From NCBI GenBank assembly GCA_028819235.1, contig JAPPMC010000228.1, positions 1 to 33,867 on the forward strand: a stretch of DNA of 33,867 nucleotides, written 5' to 3'. Shown piece after piece: positions 8,608-17,507 of the stretch (the first letter of the stretch is position 1; each line of letters starts with the position of its first letter). The notes under the pieces are model-generated. The model did no database searches and was not told the DNA's origin. It was given only the letters and a program-made list of their open reading frames with translations. Both the position numbers and the translations under genes were made by a program. Source of the DNA: Bryobacterales bacterium (GTDB taxonomy: Bacteria; Acidobacteriota; Terriglobia; Bryobacterales; UBA6623).

Positions 8608-9693
8608 CTAGCGGCGCTTGGCGTACTTCAGCACGCCGCGAGAGCCGCCCACTTGGGCACCCAACACGACCTCCTCGTACGCTAGAACTCCTTCTGCGCC
8701 GCTCGTCACCCTGCCCAGATCTGGAGCGGGGTCGGGGATGAATTCCTGCAGTACACCGGTGCGGGCGTCGCCAATGTAGATTCCCCGCTCGAAGCCGGGA
8801 TTCCTCGGCATCCCGGAACCGTCCGGATCGTACCCCGAGTCAGAGTCGGCAACAAAGAGCCGGTCGTCTGGGTCGATAAAGATGCCACTCGGTGAACCGA
8901 ACTGCGTCCAACTGGCGATGTGGGTCCCGTCATCGCTGAAGATCTGGATCCTTTGGTTCGCCCGGTCGCCCACGAAGAGGCGGCCCTGCGAGTCCATCGC
9001 TAGCGCGTGGATCCCGCGGAACTCGCCGGGTCCCGATCCAGCCTTGCCCCAAGCGGCGAGGAATGTGCCGCTCTTGTCGAACCTGACGATGCGATTGTTC
9101 CCCCCGTGCCCATGGTTGTGCCCGTCTCCGACGTACACGTCGCCGTTTGGGGCAACTACGACGTCCGAGGGACACCGGAACAGGTTCTCGCCCTCGCCGG
9201 GGAAGCCCGCGACGCCCAGACGCATCAGCAGTTCCCCCTCAGGGCTGAACTTGAGGACCTGGTGGCCCTTCCCTGCCTCATTGCCGGTCTCGCAATTCGT
9301 GTCCACTGCATCAGTGACCCAGAGGTTGCCTTCATGGTCGACGTGGATACCATGCGGCCAGATGAAGAGGCCCGACCCGAAACTGCGAATCAGACGCCCT
9401 TCAGCGTCGAACAGCAGGATGGGATCCAAATCGCTGCCGCGGCAATTGCTCCCGGCGCAGCGCTCAGCCACCCAGACCTTGCCCGTCTGCGTTCCGCTAG
9501 AGTCCCGGTGGGGATAGATCGCACTACTGGAACCCCACGGGCGTCCCTCAGGAAGGGCACCCCATCTTTCTCCCTCACCATAGGGGTTAGGAGGCCGGAC
9601 CTGAGCGCTCACAAGGCCCGCCACGGCGAGGGCGAGCAACACGAGAGTCGCGGGGCGCCCATTGCGATTGGAGACCGTCGCTCGTTGCGGCAC
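8608..9693 (-). CDS. Secreted NHL-repeat beta-propeller protein
   Basis: GTG at 9693-9691 is preferred because it leads straight into a signal peptide (NGRPATLVLLALAVAGLVSA, cleavage before Q); the frame is open to 9906 without recognisable content. That gives about 361 residues. NHL blades follow with the characteristic G-(V/I)-x-(V/M)-D-x-x-G-x-(L/V)-(Y/W/F)-V-(A/G/T)-D signature: GIHVDHEGNLWVTDAVD, DVVVAPNGDVYVGDG, ALAMDSQGRLFVGDR and GIFIDPDDRLFVADSDS. The set resembles the propeller of peptidyl-alpha-hydroxyglycine lyase-like secreted proteins, and a His/Asn-rich GDGHNHGHGGNNRIV loop could bind metal. Whether it is an enzyme or a binding protein cannot be told. It stands alone, convergent with the upstream ASPIC gene. 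Confidence 0.87.
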   Translation of the reverse strand: MPQRATVSNRNGRPATLVLLALAVAGLVSAQVRPPNPYGEGERWGALPEGRPWGSSSAIYPHRDSSGTQTGKVWVAERCAGSNCRGSDLDPILLFDAEGRLIRSFGSGLFIWPHGIHVDHEGNLWVTDAVDTNCETGNEAGKGHQVLKFSPEGELLMRLGVAGFPGEGENLFRCPSDVVVAPNGDVYVGDGHNHGHGGNNRIVRFDKSGTFLAAWGKAGSGPGEFRGIHALAMDSQGRLFVGDRANQRIQIFSDDGTHIASWTQFGSPSGIFIDPDDRLFVADSDSGYDPDGSGMPRNPGFERGIYIGDARTGVLQEFIPDPAPDLGRVTSGAEGVLAYEEVVLGAQVGGSRGVLKYAKRR

Positions 9694-10250
9694 CCGTCGG
9701 CTAGCCAGCCCTCTCGATTGGGCCGTGGCGAGGCATTTGCTCAGGCTGGCCACGACGGCATCCTTCCCTCTGGCATCGACACGAGATGTACGGTCTTGCG
9801 ATTCGGGGTGGAATGGTCCGAGAACCGCCATGGCGCCCTCCAATGTACATGTCTCGTCGGGTGTTCGACCGGGCCGAGGTCTCCATCGAGGGATCGCCTC
9901 GCCCACCGGCCTTGCCGGCGCCGGTCAACGGAGCACGACCGGAAAACGGGAATTGCTGATCCGAGTGCCCGTCCCGCATATTGTGTGGCTGGGTCTCAAC
10001 GCACCCCGTCTCGGGTCCGCCATCGAATCCTAGATTGGCCACACCGCCTCTCGCGGAATGGTCAGGTTGAGGAGCGCTGCCAACCGGTTTGTCCAGAGCG
10101 GTCGGGCAACAAGTCCCGACCGTCTCTCCTGCGCAGGCCAATTGCGGCGTGCGGCCGCGTGAGTCAATTCAAGTTGGAGTGGCTTGCTTTGCGGTTGGAT
10201 CAGACGGCCGCCCCAACAGTTGTGCGTCCACTCAGCACCCTCCAAGCCAG
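9694..10250. other. Intergenic, no gene recognised
   Basis: Open frames in this stretch lack family motifs and are low-quality translations. It lies between the NHL gene start and the decayed transposase and probably contains the NHL promoter, which I could not locate. Confidence 0.45.
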
Positions 10251-10600
10251 GAATTGGCGTGTGGGGCCCGCCAAGTGCCCCATCCGATTCGGTGTCTCGC
10301 AGTTGCCGTCGTTTTTACGCCCAGCGACGAAGTGCATCAAGTGCCGGGTGCTCACTTTGCTGTATGTCCCCAACAGGCCACTCTTGAAGGCCGCCCAGAA
10401 CGACTCGATGCCGTTGGTGCGCACCGTACCGCACACGAATTCGTGGACCGCTTCGTGGCCGAAGCGCTCCAGTGAGGCATTACGACGATGGGGAGTCGCC
10501 TCTCGGCACCTCGCGCAGCATTCTCTTTCACGAAGCCTTGCAGCTGGGCGTTAGTGGCGTTACGCGCGGGCCGCGCCTGCGTCTGGCCGGTCGTGCGACC
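10251..10600 (-). pseudogene. IS1595-family (ISXO2-like) transposase remnant, frameshifted
   Basis: Two minus-strand frames each carry part of an ISXO2-like DDE transposase. Between about 10561 and 10504 one frame reads NATNAQLQGFVKENAARGA, matching the segment before the second catalytic Asp. From 10481 downward a different frame reads LERFGHEAVHEFVCGTVRTN followed by GIESFWAAFKSGLLGTYSKV and HLMHFVAGRKN, the strongly conserved C-terminal block of the family (TNGIESFW plus GTYHKVS-type motif). The change of frame around 10490-10510 and the missing N-terminus show it is dead. No terminal inverted repeats were identified. Confidence 0.65.
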
Positions 10601-11061
10601 ACGGCCACTTGTCGCTGTGAGCGGTCCAAGTGCGGTCCTCCCGGATTCCATTGGCTCGCGGCCCTTCCATACCCTTCCAGACCGTACTCCGCAAGAGCCT
10701 GGACCGCCTCGTTCCCAAGTGTCCGGTCAGACTGGAAGTCGGATATGCTCGCCGAAAGGTTGAGGAGATCAGGTTAGGACCGTTGGTCTCATCGGGATCC
10801 GCTAGTCCGCGAATCGGTCCGCACGCCCCCGTCGCATCGCCCTCGACCGTTGGGAGGGGGCCATGCGTGGCGACGAGCCAGTGGGAGCCCGTAGGATTGG
10901 CGGTCATTCCGAGCTGGGAATAGACGCCGCACAAAGGTCTAGCACACCGCCGCCCACTGCCTGTACCGTCCGCAGATCCAAGACAGGGCCTTGGGCTGAG
11001 GCTGGACTCCGCGAATCGGCAACCCCTCCACCGACCAGAAACAGCCCTCACGGCCGGGGCC
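10601..11061. other. Intergenic, no gene recognised
   Basis: This stretch may contain further decayed sequence upstream of the transposase remnant, but no conserved motif can be read in any frame. Confidence 0.4.
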
Positions 11062-11067
11062 TATAAT
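11062..11067 (+). promoter_or_regulatory. Candidate -10 element upstream of the 11178 gene
   Basis: A perfect TATAAT stands out in a GC-rich stretch, about 110 bases before the start at 11178. No good TTGACA-like -35 lies 16-18 bases upstream, so this is only a candidate. Confidence 0.3.
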
Positions 11068-11177
11068 TATCGTGGCTGGCCGCTAGATCTCGTCCTAACG
11101 CAAGGCGGGCCAACCTGTTCGCCTCGCAAATCGGCAGGGTACGAAATCAGGCTGGCAGACAGGACCAAGAAGAATCC

Positions 11178-12302
11178 ATGGCAAGAACACGGTTGGGGGC
11201 AGTCTTGGCGGGGCTATCGGCGTTGCTCGCTCAGGTGCTGGTTGCGCAACAGGCGCGCACTCCCGTTTCTGAAGCAGTAGTTCCGCCAGATCCGGTAACA
11301 CTCGCCTACATATCGGGCGTTGTGCGGATGACCGATGGAACCTTGGTCCCGAAGGAGACTGTGGTCGAACTCATCTGTGACGGCTTTCCCCGCGCCACCG
11401 ACCAAGTTGACCCCCAGGGAGAATTTGACATTGAACTCTCGGGAAGGGGCACTGGCCTGGTTGACGCAACGCAGGATTGGGGGCGGGCCAGAGACATACC
11501 CCAGGCCAACCACCTCGGCGTTGTCAACATGAACAACTGCTTCGTCCGCGCCGAGCTTCCGGGGCATCAATCGTCCCAGATCCATATCGGGACTCGCTCG
11601 ATGTTCGACAACCCAGACATCGGGGAGCTCGTTCTGTCAAAGGCTGAGGAAATCCTTGGACATGCCATCAGCCCATCGACGGCCTTGGCGCCGAAGAAGG
11701 CCGCGCAGCACTACGAATGGTCGGTAAAGGAGGTTGCCAAGCCGCGCTCGAACCTAAAGAGGATGGCCACACGCCTGGAATCGGCCGTTGGCATAGACCC
11801 GAGCTTCGCTGCCGCGTGGCACCTTCTCGGGCGAGTCAGAGAGAGCCTTGGCCTGCCAGAGGATGCACTGGACGCGTATCGGCAGGCTTTGGCCACAGAT
11901 CCATACTTATACCCGGTGTACACGAATATCGTGCCCTTGTTGGTAGGAACTGGCGACATGGGGGGCACCATTGAGATGGGCGAGAAGGGACTGGAGATCA
12001 ACCCAAATCTTGATGAGTTGCGATTCTTCGTTGCCGGCGCGTACTTGCGATCCGGGCAGAACGAGCAGTGCATCGAGAAGGCCTTGGAACTGGTCGAGAG
12101 AGGGGCCACGACTACATATCCGCAGGCCCATCAGTTCCTAGGCGCTGCCTATGCGAACTTGGGGAACTTCCAGCCCTCTGCATCGCACTTTCGCCAATTC
12201 CTCGAGCTCAGCCCCGAGGCAACCGCCGCGGATGCAATCAGGAAACAGATTGCGGAGTGGGAGGGGCTGGGCGTGATCGCTCCCGACACCGCCGCGCGCT
12301 GA
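11178..12302 (+). CDS. Secreted carboxypeptidase-regulatory-like / TPR protein
   Basis: This 374-residue protein starts at ATG 11178 with a weak upstream purine tract. Residues 1-24 (MARTRLGAVLAGLSALLAQV) form a signal peptide. Residues about 43-150 look like a carboxypeptidase-regulatory/transthyretin-like beta sandwich: ISGVVRMTDGTLVPKETVVE, then PQGEFDIELSG and FVRAELPGHQSSQI. Residues about 195-355 hold TPRs: AVGIDPSFAAAWHLLGRVRE, ALATDPYLYPVYTNIVPLL, GLEINPNLDELRFFVAGAYL and HQFLGAAYANLGNFQPSASH. The sandwich-plus-TPR architecture is frequent in Acidobacteria as exported proteins of unknown function. It is flanked on both sides by mobile-element debris, so it may be monocistronic, driven from around 11062. 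Confidence 0.85.
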   Translation: MARTRLGAVLAGLSALLAQVLVAQQARTPVSEAVVPPDPVTLAYISGVVRMTDGTLVPKETVVELICDGFPRATDQVDPQGEFDIELSGRGTGLVDATQDWGRARDIPQANHLGVVNMNNCFVRAELPGHQSSQIHIGTRSMFDNPDIGELVLSKAEEILGHAISPSTALAPKKAAQHYEWSVKEVAKPRSNLKRMATRLESAVGIDPSFAAAWHLLGRVRESLGLPEDALDAYRQALATDPYLYPVYTNIVPLLVGTGDMGGTIEMGEKGLEINPNLDELRFFVAGAYLRSGQNEQCIEKALELVERGATTTYPQAHQFLGAAYANLGNFQPSASHFRQFLELSPEATAADAIRKQIAEWEGLGVIAPDTAAR

Positions 12303-12590
12303 TCGGGACCACGCGCGCTCCCGAACGGGATTCCGGGTTCGCGCGTCGACAGCCCACTATTGCCTGGTCGGCTCGAATCGGTATCGCTGACAACCATCAG
12401 CGACCCCGCAGCTTTCTTGGCAATCTGGGCCCGGAATTCGGTCATGAGGTAGTAGCCGTACCTTCGGCGTGGGGTGCCGCGATCCCGGCGCACCTCCCTA
12501 GCCTGCGAGTTGCGGCGGGCCAGGCCCCGCTTTTCGGCGATGAGGGCCTCGTCCCGCGCGGGGCCATGTTGTGGTGCGAGGCTCTTGCGG
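12303..12590. other. Intergenic, unidentified minus-strand open stretch
   Basis: A minus-strand frame continuing from 12604 reads RRRYGYYLMTEFRAQIAKKA, which looks more protein-like than its surroundings, but no family is recognised. It may be part of the element that carries the adjacent tandem repeat. Confidence 0.3.
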
Positions 12591-13336
12591 CCCCCGGCGA
12601 TCATGCCAGCCTGCAGTCAACCGCCAGCCATGGCGCCCCTCCCGGCAGCACTCCGGACCGGTCGGTCAGGCAAGCAATCCTCACCTCCGGGCGGAGGCCG
12701 GTATGCCCTTTCCTCGACTTCACTAGGCCGTTGGCCCCTCGGCGGCACCGGCCATCTCGGTCCAGATTCTCTCGGCCAGACTCAGCGGGAACGCGCGCTA
12801 CGAGCGCAAGATCTTGCCAGCGATCCATAGGAGAACCCGGCGGTCCGGTGGGAGCGCGACTCCCAAGTGGAAGAAACACAGCATCAGGCGCATGTGCCAT
12901 TGAAGGTAGCTGTTGGAAAATCGTGTGGAAATGTGGAAATCGGGCTGTGAAAGGTCCCCCGGCGATCATGCCAGCCTGCAGTCACCCGCCAGCCATGGCG
13001 CCCCTCCCGGCAGCGCTCTGGACCCGTCGATCAGGCAGGGAATCCTCACGTCCGGGCAGAGGCCGGTATAGGCCTTCCTCGACTTCACGAGGCCGTTGGC
13101 CCCTCGGCGGCACTGGCCATCTCGGTCCGGATGCCCTCGGCCAGACTTAGGGGGAACGCGCGCTTCGAGGGCTAGGTCTCGCCGGCGATCCATAGGAGAG
13201 CCCGAAGGTCCGGTGGGAGCGCGACTCCCAGGTGGCAGCAACGCCGTATCAGGCGCATGTGTTGTTGAAGGTAGCCATTGGAAAACCCTGTGGAAATGTG
13301 GACATGTGGAAATCGGGCTGTGGAAGAACGTCAACT
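12591..13336. repeat. Two tandem copies of a 365-bp repeat
   Basis: Unit 1 runs 12591-12955 and unit 2 runs 12956 to about 13336. Both begin cccccggcgatcatgccag. Corresponding bases are 365 apart until near the end, where unit 2 has an 8-base insertion (an extra gacatgtg within a tggaaatgtgga context). Identity is roughly 85% by eye, so the duplication is old enough to have diverged. Both units keep a minus-strand open frame of about 122 codons ending in GGAPWLA-DCRLA, but neither resembles a known protein. The unit ends with short purine-rich runs (tgtggaaatgtggaaatcgg). It could be part of a transposable element or a structured noncoding repeat. Confidence 0.85.
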
Positions 13337-13439
13337 AAGGGGTTGCACGATCTAGCCGCATCCTGGCCGCTGATTCGATTGCGGGCGGCACGCGCCCCGG
13401 GTGTCGGGTTAGTCTTAGACACTGCCAGCCCGCGTGCGC

Positions 13440-13662
13440 GGGCGACTAGGCCCAAGATGGTGGCGGCCTGTGGTGGGGCGCAAGCTGTCGTACGGCTCGG
13501 ACAGCCAGAATGTCCAAGAACTGCAGACGAGGCTGCTGTCCGTCTTGGGCGCGCTGTCGATCAGGGCATCGACCTGAACGGCTGGATGCATTGGCTCTTA
13601 GCCGGCTGCGCTCAGATGGGCCCCGACGAGGAGCCGGCCACAGCCCGCCGACACCCCTCTTA
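13440..13662 (+). pseudogene. Possible transposase C-terminal fragment (IS66-like)
   Basis: One forward frame reads GRKLSYGSDSQNVQELQTRL then LSVLGALSI before a stop; another frame continues LNGWMHWLLAGCAQMGPDE. Together these resemble the C-terminal tail of IS66-type transposases, where a RK-x-S-(F/Y)-G-(S/T)-x-S motif is followed by a long helix and a second helical segment. The frame break and absence of the catalytic core mean it would be a remnant. The assignment is tentative. Confidence 0.3.
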
Positions 13663-13818
13663 GATTGGGACTTGCGACCCGGCAGCAGCGGCCGACGCCG
13701 TTCCCGCAACTCGCAGATCCGCTCCGCCGATGGCACACCCCAACCCAGAACTACTCCCTAGATCTGGGCCACGGGCCTAGATGCGGCGCGTCACAGCACC
13801 AATCAACGTCACGCTCCC

Positions 13819-14283
13819 TTACGTGCGCAGTTCTTGGGAAACCGTCTTGCAGCACGCCAAACGAGCCGCCGAGCGCGAAGCGATGCCGGAGATGGCGCTT
13901 AGCAGGACTACTGACCCAAGCAGCAAGGTAGCGGGAAGCGGTCCTGAGAGGACGCTCGAGTCGCCTCCCGCGACGAGAACCGACGGCAGCACAATAACCG
14001 AGACTCCGGCTATTGCCGCGACGGAACCCACTCGCATGACCGACAATTCACCAATCCGGTCACGGCCCTTTGAGATCTGAATCATTACCGAAAACACGAC
14101 ACCGCAAAGAAATCCCGGGTATGCGCCAATAGCCACCCACATTTCATCCATGGACCCGTCTGGATCGACGATCAGGCCAATGACAACAGCAATTGGCGCC
14201 CAGCCAATGGCCCAGCTCAGGCCCGTGAGGGCCGCAGCACCGATCTTCTTTTTCCACTTCGTCGCGACCGTCTGCCCTCGCAC
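13819..14283 (-). CDS. Small four-helix membrane protein of unknown function
   Basis: GTG 14283-14281 is preferred; the frame is open to 14421 but the extra residues look non-coding. The product is about 154 residues. A basic start (ATKWKKK) precedes hydrophobic spans at about 15-39 (AALTGLSWAIGWAPIAVVIG), 49-70 (VAIGAYPGFLCGVVFSVMI), 84-105 (RVGSVAAIAGVSVIVLPSVL) and 117-135 (LLLGSVVLLSAISG). A conserved-looking loop DPDGSMDEMW joins spans 1 and 2, and a charged loop (SKGRDRIGELS) joins spans 2 and 3. I recall similar short proteins in Acidobacteriota, but know no function. It is probably in the inner membrane and stands alone. Confidence 0.6.
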   Translation of the reverse strand: MRGQTVATKWKKKIGAAALTGLSWAIGWAPIAVVIGLIVDPDGSMDEMWVAIGAYPGFLCGVVFSVMIQISKGRDRIGELSVMRVGSVAAIAGVSVIVLPSVLVAGGDSSVLSGPLPATLLLGSVVLLSAISGIASRSAARLACCKTVSQELRT

Positions 14284-14487
14284 TTCTATCAGCCTACCCC
14301 CGCATCGAAGATGAGTCGCACGAAGGCCCGAACAATCGATTGGCAACACCCGGTGGAGTAGCTGAACCCACTCCACTGAGCAGGTCACTGGATGTGTCAG
14401 GTGAGAGAGCAGGGACGGCACAGCAAGGCGCTCGAACGGGGTAGGCTCGCCAGTCGGTCACGAAAGGCTGTCGGCTAGAATTGGGGC

Positions 14488-14757
14488 GTGGGCGAACCCG
14501 CACCGAAGCTGGGGCATCGTCAGGAAGCGAGGGGCGATAAGGCCACACATCCGAATCAGCGCGGCACATCCGAGGCGAGCTTCGAGGACGTCGCCACATT
14601 CTTTGGAGAGGTGACGTCTGACGCCGCGGAAGAGATGGGAGCCTTCTGGGACCCGGCAGCGGAACTGGACTGGCTCGACCTTTGCCGGGTCGACCGCGCG
14701 ACCGGCTTGCTGGAACATGTCCCTAACTGTGCCTGCGAGATCGATCCCAACGGGTAG
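14488..14757 (+). CDS. Possible small acidic protein
   Basis: An 89-codon frame with a GTG start at 14488 has a sensible-looking acidic C-terminal half (FEDVATFFGEVTSDAAEEMG, then AELDWLDLCRVDRATGLLEH) and ends in TAG at 14755-14757. The N-terminal 30 residues look random and no ribosome site is obvious. It is not recognised. It ends about 80 bases before the preferred start of the next gene. It may be a small gene or the tail of a decayed one. Confidence 0.28.
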   Translation: MGEPAPKLGHRQEARGDKATHPNQRGTSEASFEDVATFFGEVTSDAAEEMGAFWDPAAELDWLDLCRVDRATGLLEHVPNCACEIDPNG

Positions 14758-14836
14758 CACAGGAGTTCGATCGCTGCCGCTACCGGTCGCATTCGGCGCG
14801 AAAGTCAGTCCGGCGTATACCACGCCGGCGCAAGGC

Positions 14837-15706
14837 TTGGCAACGAATTCGACTCGACGGCTGACCGCCACAGCGGCCACGCTCGCCTTGGTTGCGACGG
14901 TGCTCGTAGGTGCACCTCGAGCCAGTGGTTCGTGTGATGGCGCTGAAGCCACGATTGCAGCAACGCAGCGCGCGCTGTCCCAAGGTCAAGCTTCGGTGGC
15001 GCTCAGCGCCTTGGCATCGCTGGCCGAGAGCCATCCCGAGTGTGTTCCCGCGATCATGTTGCGCGCGCAGGTCGCTGCCGCGCGAGGTGATGCGAGTCAA
15101 GCCGAATCCCTATTCCAGCAAGCCACCGATCTCGCGCCTACGCGGCCCGAGCCATTCTTCGAGCTTGGGGTGTTCTACGATGGGCGCCAGCAACATGGGA
15201 GGGCTGCCGAGCAGTTCCGCAAAGTTCTCGAGATCGCGCCCAACGACCCCCAGGCGTGGGACTACCTAGGCCTCAGCCTCGAGGCACTTGGGGACTTCGA
15301 CCGTGCGGATTCCGCCTACCGAATGGGTCTTGCCCGCAATCAGGGTCCCCGCTTTGACCCGATGCTGCACTACAACTACGGACGCTTGCTGATGAAGCTG
15401 GGACGGCTGGCGGAAGCCGAGGAGCACTTGGACCGCGCCGTCAGGCTGGCCCCGTCAATGCGAGCGGTCCACTACGAACGGGCGCGGCTGGCGGAACGGA
15501 CGGGAGACGCGGCAAGGGCTCTTGGCCACGCCGAGCGTGCCCTGAGGACTGCCGATGCAAGGGGCGTGATCCTAGATATGCAGGTGCACTACCTGCTCTC
15601 CAGACTCCACAGGGCCCTTGGAAACACCGAGAAGGCCAAGGAATACCAGACCCTTACGGAGGGAGCAGAGGTTCCGCTGGACGCGAGGCGCCGCTCTGCC
15701 AGGTAG
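14837..15706 (+). CDS. Secreted TPR-repeat protein
   Basis: The longest frame begins at 14717, but the first 40 residues are not protein-like. TTG at 14837, shortly after AAGG, leads into a signal peptide (RRLTATAATLALVATVLVGA, then PRASGS); this start is uncertain. The product is about 289 residues with five to six TPRs: ALASLAESHPECVPAIMLRA, ATDLAPTRPEPFFELGVFYD, VLEIAPNDPQAWDYLGLSLE, HYNYGRLLMKLGRLAEAEEH and AVRLAPSMRAVHYERARLAE. It probably acts in the periplasm as a protein-binding scaffold; the partner is unknown. It converges on the TPR gene of the TonB operon, with stops about 80 bases apart. Confidence 0.8.
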   Translation: MATNSTRRLTATAATLALVATVLVGAPRASGSCDGAEATIAATQRALSQGQASVALSALASLAESHPECVPAIMLRAQVAAARGDASQAESLFQQATDLAPTRPEPFFELGVFYDGRQQHGRAAEQFRKVLEIAPNDPQAWDYLGLSLEALGDFDRADSAYRMGLARNQGPRFDPMLHYNYGRLLMKLGRLAEAEEHLDRAVRLAPSMRAVHYERARLAERTGDAARALGHAERALRTADARGVILDMQVHYLLSRLHRALGNTEKAKEYQTLTEGAEVPLDARRRSAR

Positions 15707-15787
15707 CCTTCCCCCATCGACCGGACTGGCCAATCCGCCAGCGCCGTGGAGCCGATCCCGACGGCGCACGGGCCCGGCCCCGGGCGA

Positions 15788-17341
15788 TCAGCCCTCTGGA
15801 GGAGGCTTGAATGCGCGGAATTGAGGCATCTGCTCGGCCTCGAGGTCTCGTTGCTTCGCCTCGCCCACCTCCCGCATCAGGCGCTCTCCCTCATCTACCC
15901 TGCCAACCGAAATGTAGAGCTGGCCCAGCTGATACCTTGCGGCATCCAACGACGGGGCGAGCCGAACAGCTGCCTCCAAGTGTTGGATCGCTTCTTCGGG
16001 ACTGGTCTCGGCGAGGATCTTCCCAAGCCGGTAGTGCGCCGACGGAAACTCTCCGTTCAACTCGATCGACCTCCTGAGGTGCATCTCGGCTCTTTCCAGG
16101 GCATCGGAATCAACGTCCCCCGCTTGCGACCGCTCCAACGCAAAGCCGTAGACATAGTTGACGTAGAAATCGTCCGGAAACCTTACGACGCCGCGCCCAA
16201 GTGTGTCCAAGGCGAGATCAGTCTCCTCGGAGAGCAAGAGAGCGACGGCCATAGCCGTCAGAGCCACCGAGTGATCCGCGGTTAGCGCGACTGCCTCGGA
16301 GAAGGCCTGCCGGGCTTCCTGATACCGCTGGGCCTGCCCCAAAGTGATCCCCTTCTGCACAAGCAGACGGTACGAACGCGGCATCCTATTCAGGCCGAGA
16401 TCCAAGATCTCCAGCGCGAGTCCTGGATTCCGGTACCGAACGCAGAACTCGCTCAGCTCGATATAGCCCGCCTCGCTGCCCGGATCGGCCTGAATCGCGC
16501 GTCTCAGCGCGACGATCGCGGCGTCGAGGTCCCCTGCGCTCTCTTCCAGCCCGGCCAACCGCAACAGCAGATCCTGGCTCCGTTCAACCTCTACGGCTTC
16601 GCGTGCGTACGAAAGGGCCTGAGCCTCCCTGCCAGCGGCCAAGAGCACGTCAAGCCTCTGGCCTTGGAGCCGTGCAGTGGAGCTGCCGGCTGCTTCCGCA
16701 CGGTCCAAGGCATCGAGGGACTCGTCAAACATTGCGGCCGAAGCATAGAGCTGGGCAAGATCCACAAAGTCCGGCATGGCAAGATCCGCCCGCCCGCGGA
16801 CGGAGCCCAACACCTCGCTCATCCGGTCCAAGTGGCCGAGGCGGTGAAGCGACCGGGCATAGGCGATGAAGGCCCTCGGCTGGGCCTCCAGCAGCGACCC
16901 AGCCTCCCCGAATCGCTGGATTGCCTCTTCGTGCTGCCCGTCCTCGGAGGCGATCATTCCCAAGAAGAGACTTGCCTGCGCCCGTGCATCCTCGACCCCC
17001 AGCAGCTGCAGGAGATGTCGCTTGGCAGAGTCGTGCCGGCCCAGATCAAACTCGGCGATCGCCAAGTTCTTCCGGGCGGCCACAAAGTCCGGCGCGATGC
17101 TCAAGGCCCGCTCGAAGTACGGGATCGAAGCCTCGGGCTCATTCCTCATGCACAGGACGGCACCGACCATGTTGAGAGCCTTCAGATCGTCCGGATCTGT
17201 CTCCAATGCCGCCCTGAAGTGGGCGAGAGCCCCATCAATGTCCCCGGCCCGCAGGGCTGCGTACCCATCCGGCAGCCCAGCGGCCTGGACAAGCGGTCCC
17301 GCCAAGGCAACCATCAACCAGAGACCGCAGGCCGCGATCAC
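15788..17341 (-). CDS. Secreted TPR-repeat protein, third gene of the TonB/CRTAC1 cluster
   Basis: The frame is open to 17632, overlapping the preceding gene. GTG 17341-17339 is the most reasonable start because it opens a signal peptide (VIAACGLWLMVALAGPLVQA); an ATG at 17314 is an alternative. The product is about 517 residues with about twelve TPRs: ALETDPDDLKALNMVGAVLC, ALSIAPDFVAARKNLAIAEF, AIQADPGSEAGYIELSEFCV, AVALTADHSVALTAMAVALL and AVRLAPSLDAARYQLGQLYI. It lies about 165 bases downstream of the CRTAC1-like gene on the same strand, so it is probably co-transcribed. TPR plus ASPIC proteins recur together in this window, which suggests they act as a pair at the cell surface or periplasm. 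Confidence 0.85.
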   Translation of the reverse strand: MIAACGLWLMVALAGPLVQAAGLPDGYAALRAGDIDGALAHFRAALETDPDDLKALNMVGAVLCMRNEPEASIPYFERALSIAPDFVAARKNLAIAEFDLGRHDSAKRHLLQLLGVEDARAQASLFLGMIASEDGQHEEAIQRFGEAGSLLEAQPRAFIAYARSLHRLGHLDRMSEVLGSVRGRADLAMPDFVDLAQLYASAAMFDESLDALDRAEAAGSSTARLQGQRLDVLLAAGREAQALSYAREAVEVERSQDLLLRLAGLEESAGDLDAAIVALRRAIQADPGSEAGYIELSEFCVRYRNPGLALEILDLGLNRMPRSYRLLVQKGITLGQAQRYQEARQAFSEAVALTADHSVALTAMAVALLLSEETDLALDTLGRGVVRFPDDFYVNYVYGFALERSQAGDVDSDALERAEMHLRRSIELNGEFPSAHYRLGKILAETSPEEAIQHLEAAVRLAPSLDAARYQLGQLYISVGRVDEGERLMREVGEAKQRDLEAEQMPQFRAFKPPPEG

Positions 17342-17507
17342 TGTGGGACGGAACGCATAGACAACGCTAGAGGCGACAGAACCGAACCAAGGCTTCCATC
17401 CTCGATCACGGAGAGAGCCCTCGGGACGGCCGCCTGCGAACGATCGGCATGTGTCGACAGCTCCGTCGACGTTCGGCGTGAGGCGCCGGAAACGGTAGGT
17501 GGGGGCG

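Noticed and set aside
10560..11051. 163-codon minus-strand frame next to the transposase remnant
   Set aside because: It is not in the frame of the transposase motifs upstream of 10560 and shows no recognisable domain.
12591..13336. CRISPR array
   Set aside because: There are only two units of 365 bp with no short repeat-spacer periodicity and no cas gene.
15707..15787. Possible bidirectional terminator in the GC-rich gap between convergent TPR genes
   Set aside because: The GC-rich inverted stretch near 15772-15786 is short, lacks a clear loop and is not followed by a T run.
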